From Lachnospiraceae bacterium (GTDB lineage Bacteria > Bacillota > Clostridia > Lachnospirales > Lachnospiraceae): a stretch of DNA of 49,833 nucleotides. The position numbers and the translations under genes were made by a program. Position 1 is the first letter of the stretch. Each line of letters begins with the position of its first letter. Below, one piece after another: positions 49,178 to 49,833 of this stretch. The stretch covers positions 1 to 49,833 of the forward strand of contig JAQXOR010000036.1 in NCBI GenBank assembly GCA_029099805.1, read 5' to 3'. A model generated the notes under the pieces. That model was not told where the DNA came from, ran no database searches, and saw only the letters and a list, made by a program, of their open reading frames with translations.

Positions 49178-49833
49178 CTATTTCTCTACAATTACTTGGA
49201 ATGCAGTCCAGATTTCATCATCGGTAACATCCGGATCAATAAATGCCTGACCGATTTCCTTTAACAGGATAAACTTTATCTTTGTACCATCAGCCTTCTT
49301 ATCATGATGACAGACTGCCAACAGACTATCACGCTCTAATGCGGAAACCTTAGTTTTCATTCCAAATGCCAGAAGTAAATTTTTGATTTCATCTGCTTCT
49401 TCTCTGGAAAGCATACCACGCAACACAGAAACTTCCGCAGCCGCAATAATCCCGACAGAGACACACTCACCGTGCAGCAACGCAAAATCATTCAGCTTTT
49501 CTATTGCATGTCCGATGGTATGTCCGAAATTAAGTAAAGCTCTCTCGCCTTTTTCCTTCGGATCACGTTCTACGACCCCGCGTTTTATGCAAAGACTATG
49601 ATAAATCATAGAACGAAGAATATCGCCATCTTTTGCTAAAATGCCGGCTGCATTTTCTTTCAAAAAAGTATAATAAGACTTATCCAGAATAAAGCCATGC
49701 TTTACTACCTCACCCATTCCGGCTAAAAATTCACGCTCCGGCAGCGTGCGTAACGCAGAAATATTAATGTACACTGCAGATGGCTGATAAAAAGCTCCTA
49801 CCATATTTTTATAGGCCTTATAGTCAACACCGG
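49178..49833 (-). CDS. aroB: 3-dehydroquinate synthase (5' end outside window)
   Basis: The C-terminal 217 or so residues of AroB, which cyclises DAHP to 3-dehydroquinate, the second shikimate step. It begins in frame at the window edge with GVDYKAYKNMVGAFYQPSAV, then GEVVKHGFI, 'LLNFGHTIGHAIE' (zinc ligands) and 'LLHGECVSVGI'. Family proteins have about 350 residues, so roughly 130-140 are missing beyond 49833. It heads the minus-strand run aroB-lspA-rluD. Confidence 0.95.
   Translation of the reverse strand, partial: GVDYKAYKNMVGAFYQPSAVYINISALRTLPEREFLAGMGEVVKHGFILDKSYYTFLKENAAGILAKDGDILRSMIYHSLCIKRGVVERDPKEKGERALLNFGHTIGHAIEKLNDFALLHGECVSVGIIAAAEVSVLRGMLSREEADEIKNLLLAFGMKTKVSALERDSLLAVCHHDKKADGTKIKFILLKEIGQAFIDPDVTDDEIWTAFQVIVEK

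Noticed and set aside
1-49833. CRISPR arrays, rRNA, tRNA genes, insertion sequences
   Set aside because: No repeated 25-40 bp units with regular spacers, no recognisable cloverleaf or rRNA core, and no transposase-like protein was found.

Overview
The window looks like chromosomal DNA of a Gram-positive, low-to-moderate GC Clostridia member, most likely a Lachnospiraceae relative (Roseburia/Eubacterium type). This is inferred from strong AGGAGG-type ribosome binding sites, LexA boxes of the CGAAC-N4-GTTYG type next to a YneA-like gene, a cleavable L27 leader with its Prp protease, a paired TIGR03960/TIGR03936 radical SAM cassette, meso-diaminopimelate dehydrogenase, and many cell-wall carboxypeptidases. 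No rRNA, tRNA, CRISPR array, insertion sequence or prophage was recognised.

Layout. 0-6.5 kb: an aspartate-type aminotransferase, then a BlaI repressor followed by a very large BlaR1-like M56 peptidase whose sensor is replaced by three DUF6273-like repeats. 6.6-16.7 kb: proC, a Nudix hydrolase, a catalytically eroded XerD-like protein, aroF (opposite strand), pdp, dacF, a phosphoesterase, scpA-scpB and a second D,D-carboxypeptidase; this order recalls the B. subtilis nudF-xerD-...-dacF and scpA-scpB-...-dacB neighbourhoods. 16.7-23.7 kb: SulP transporter, a serpin missing its N-terminal half, a structured intergenic element, a SWIM-SNF2 helicase and a zinc-ribbon membrane protein. 23.8-27.8 kb: the two radical SAM cassette genes and RNase G. 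27.8-32 kb: an inserted block (CarD, transglutaminase-like lipoprotein, Ddh, cupin-HD-GYP), each part with its own promoter. 32-36.6 kb: the ribosome/GTPase block rplU-prp-rpmA, obgE, yhbY, a nadD-yqeK fusion and rsfS. 36.7-40.3 kb: a P-loop protein, a GNAT protein, lexA divergent from yneA with a cluster of SOS boxes, and a TtcA-like thiolase. 40.4-44.7 kb: an exported amidase and an exported glycosidase-like protein. 44.8-49.8 kb: an intact XerS-like recombinase preceded by a large inverted repeat, facing an oppositely oriented run (BlaI, AAA ATPase, rluD, lspA, aroB).

Working together. Cell-wall metabolism dominates: Ddh makes meso-DAP for peptidoglycan, two carboxypeptidases and an amidase trim it, YneA stops division during SOS, and LspA matures lipoproteins. 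A second theme is ribosome biogenesis (L21, L27, Prp, Obg, YhbY, RsfS, RNase G, RluD).

The strongest non-routine signals are: (i) an exact 16-bp motif, in opposite orientations, in the control regions of the aminotransferase and ddh; (ii) the contrast between a XerD-position protein that has lost most catalytic residues and an intact XerS-like enzyme with a 48-bp inverted repeat just upstream of its gene; (iii) the BlaI/M56/triple-DUF6273 sensor; (iv) a mutually exclusive hairpin pair in front of an uncharacterised P-loop gene. All coordinates were worked out by eye; starts were moved from the longest open frame where a ribosome binding site supports a later codon.
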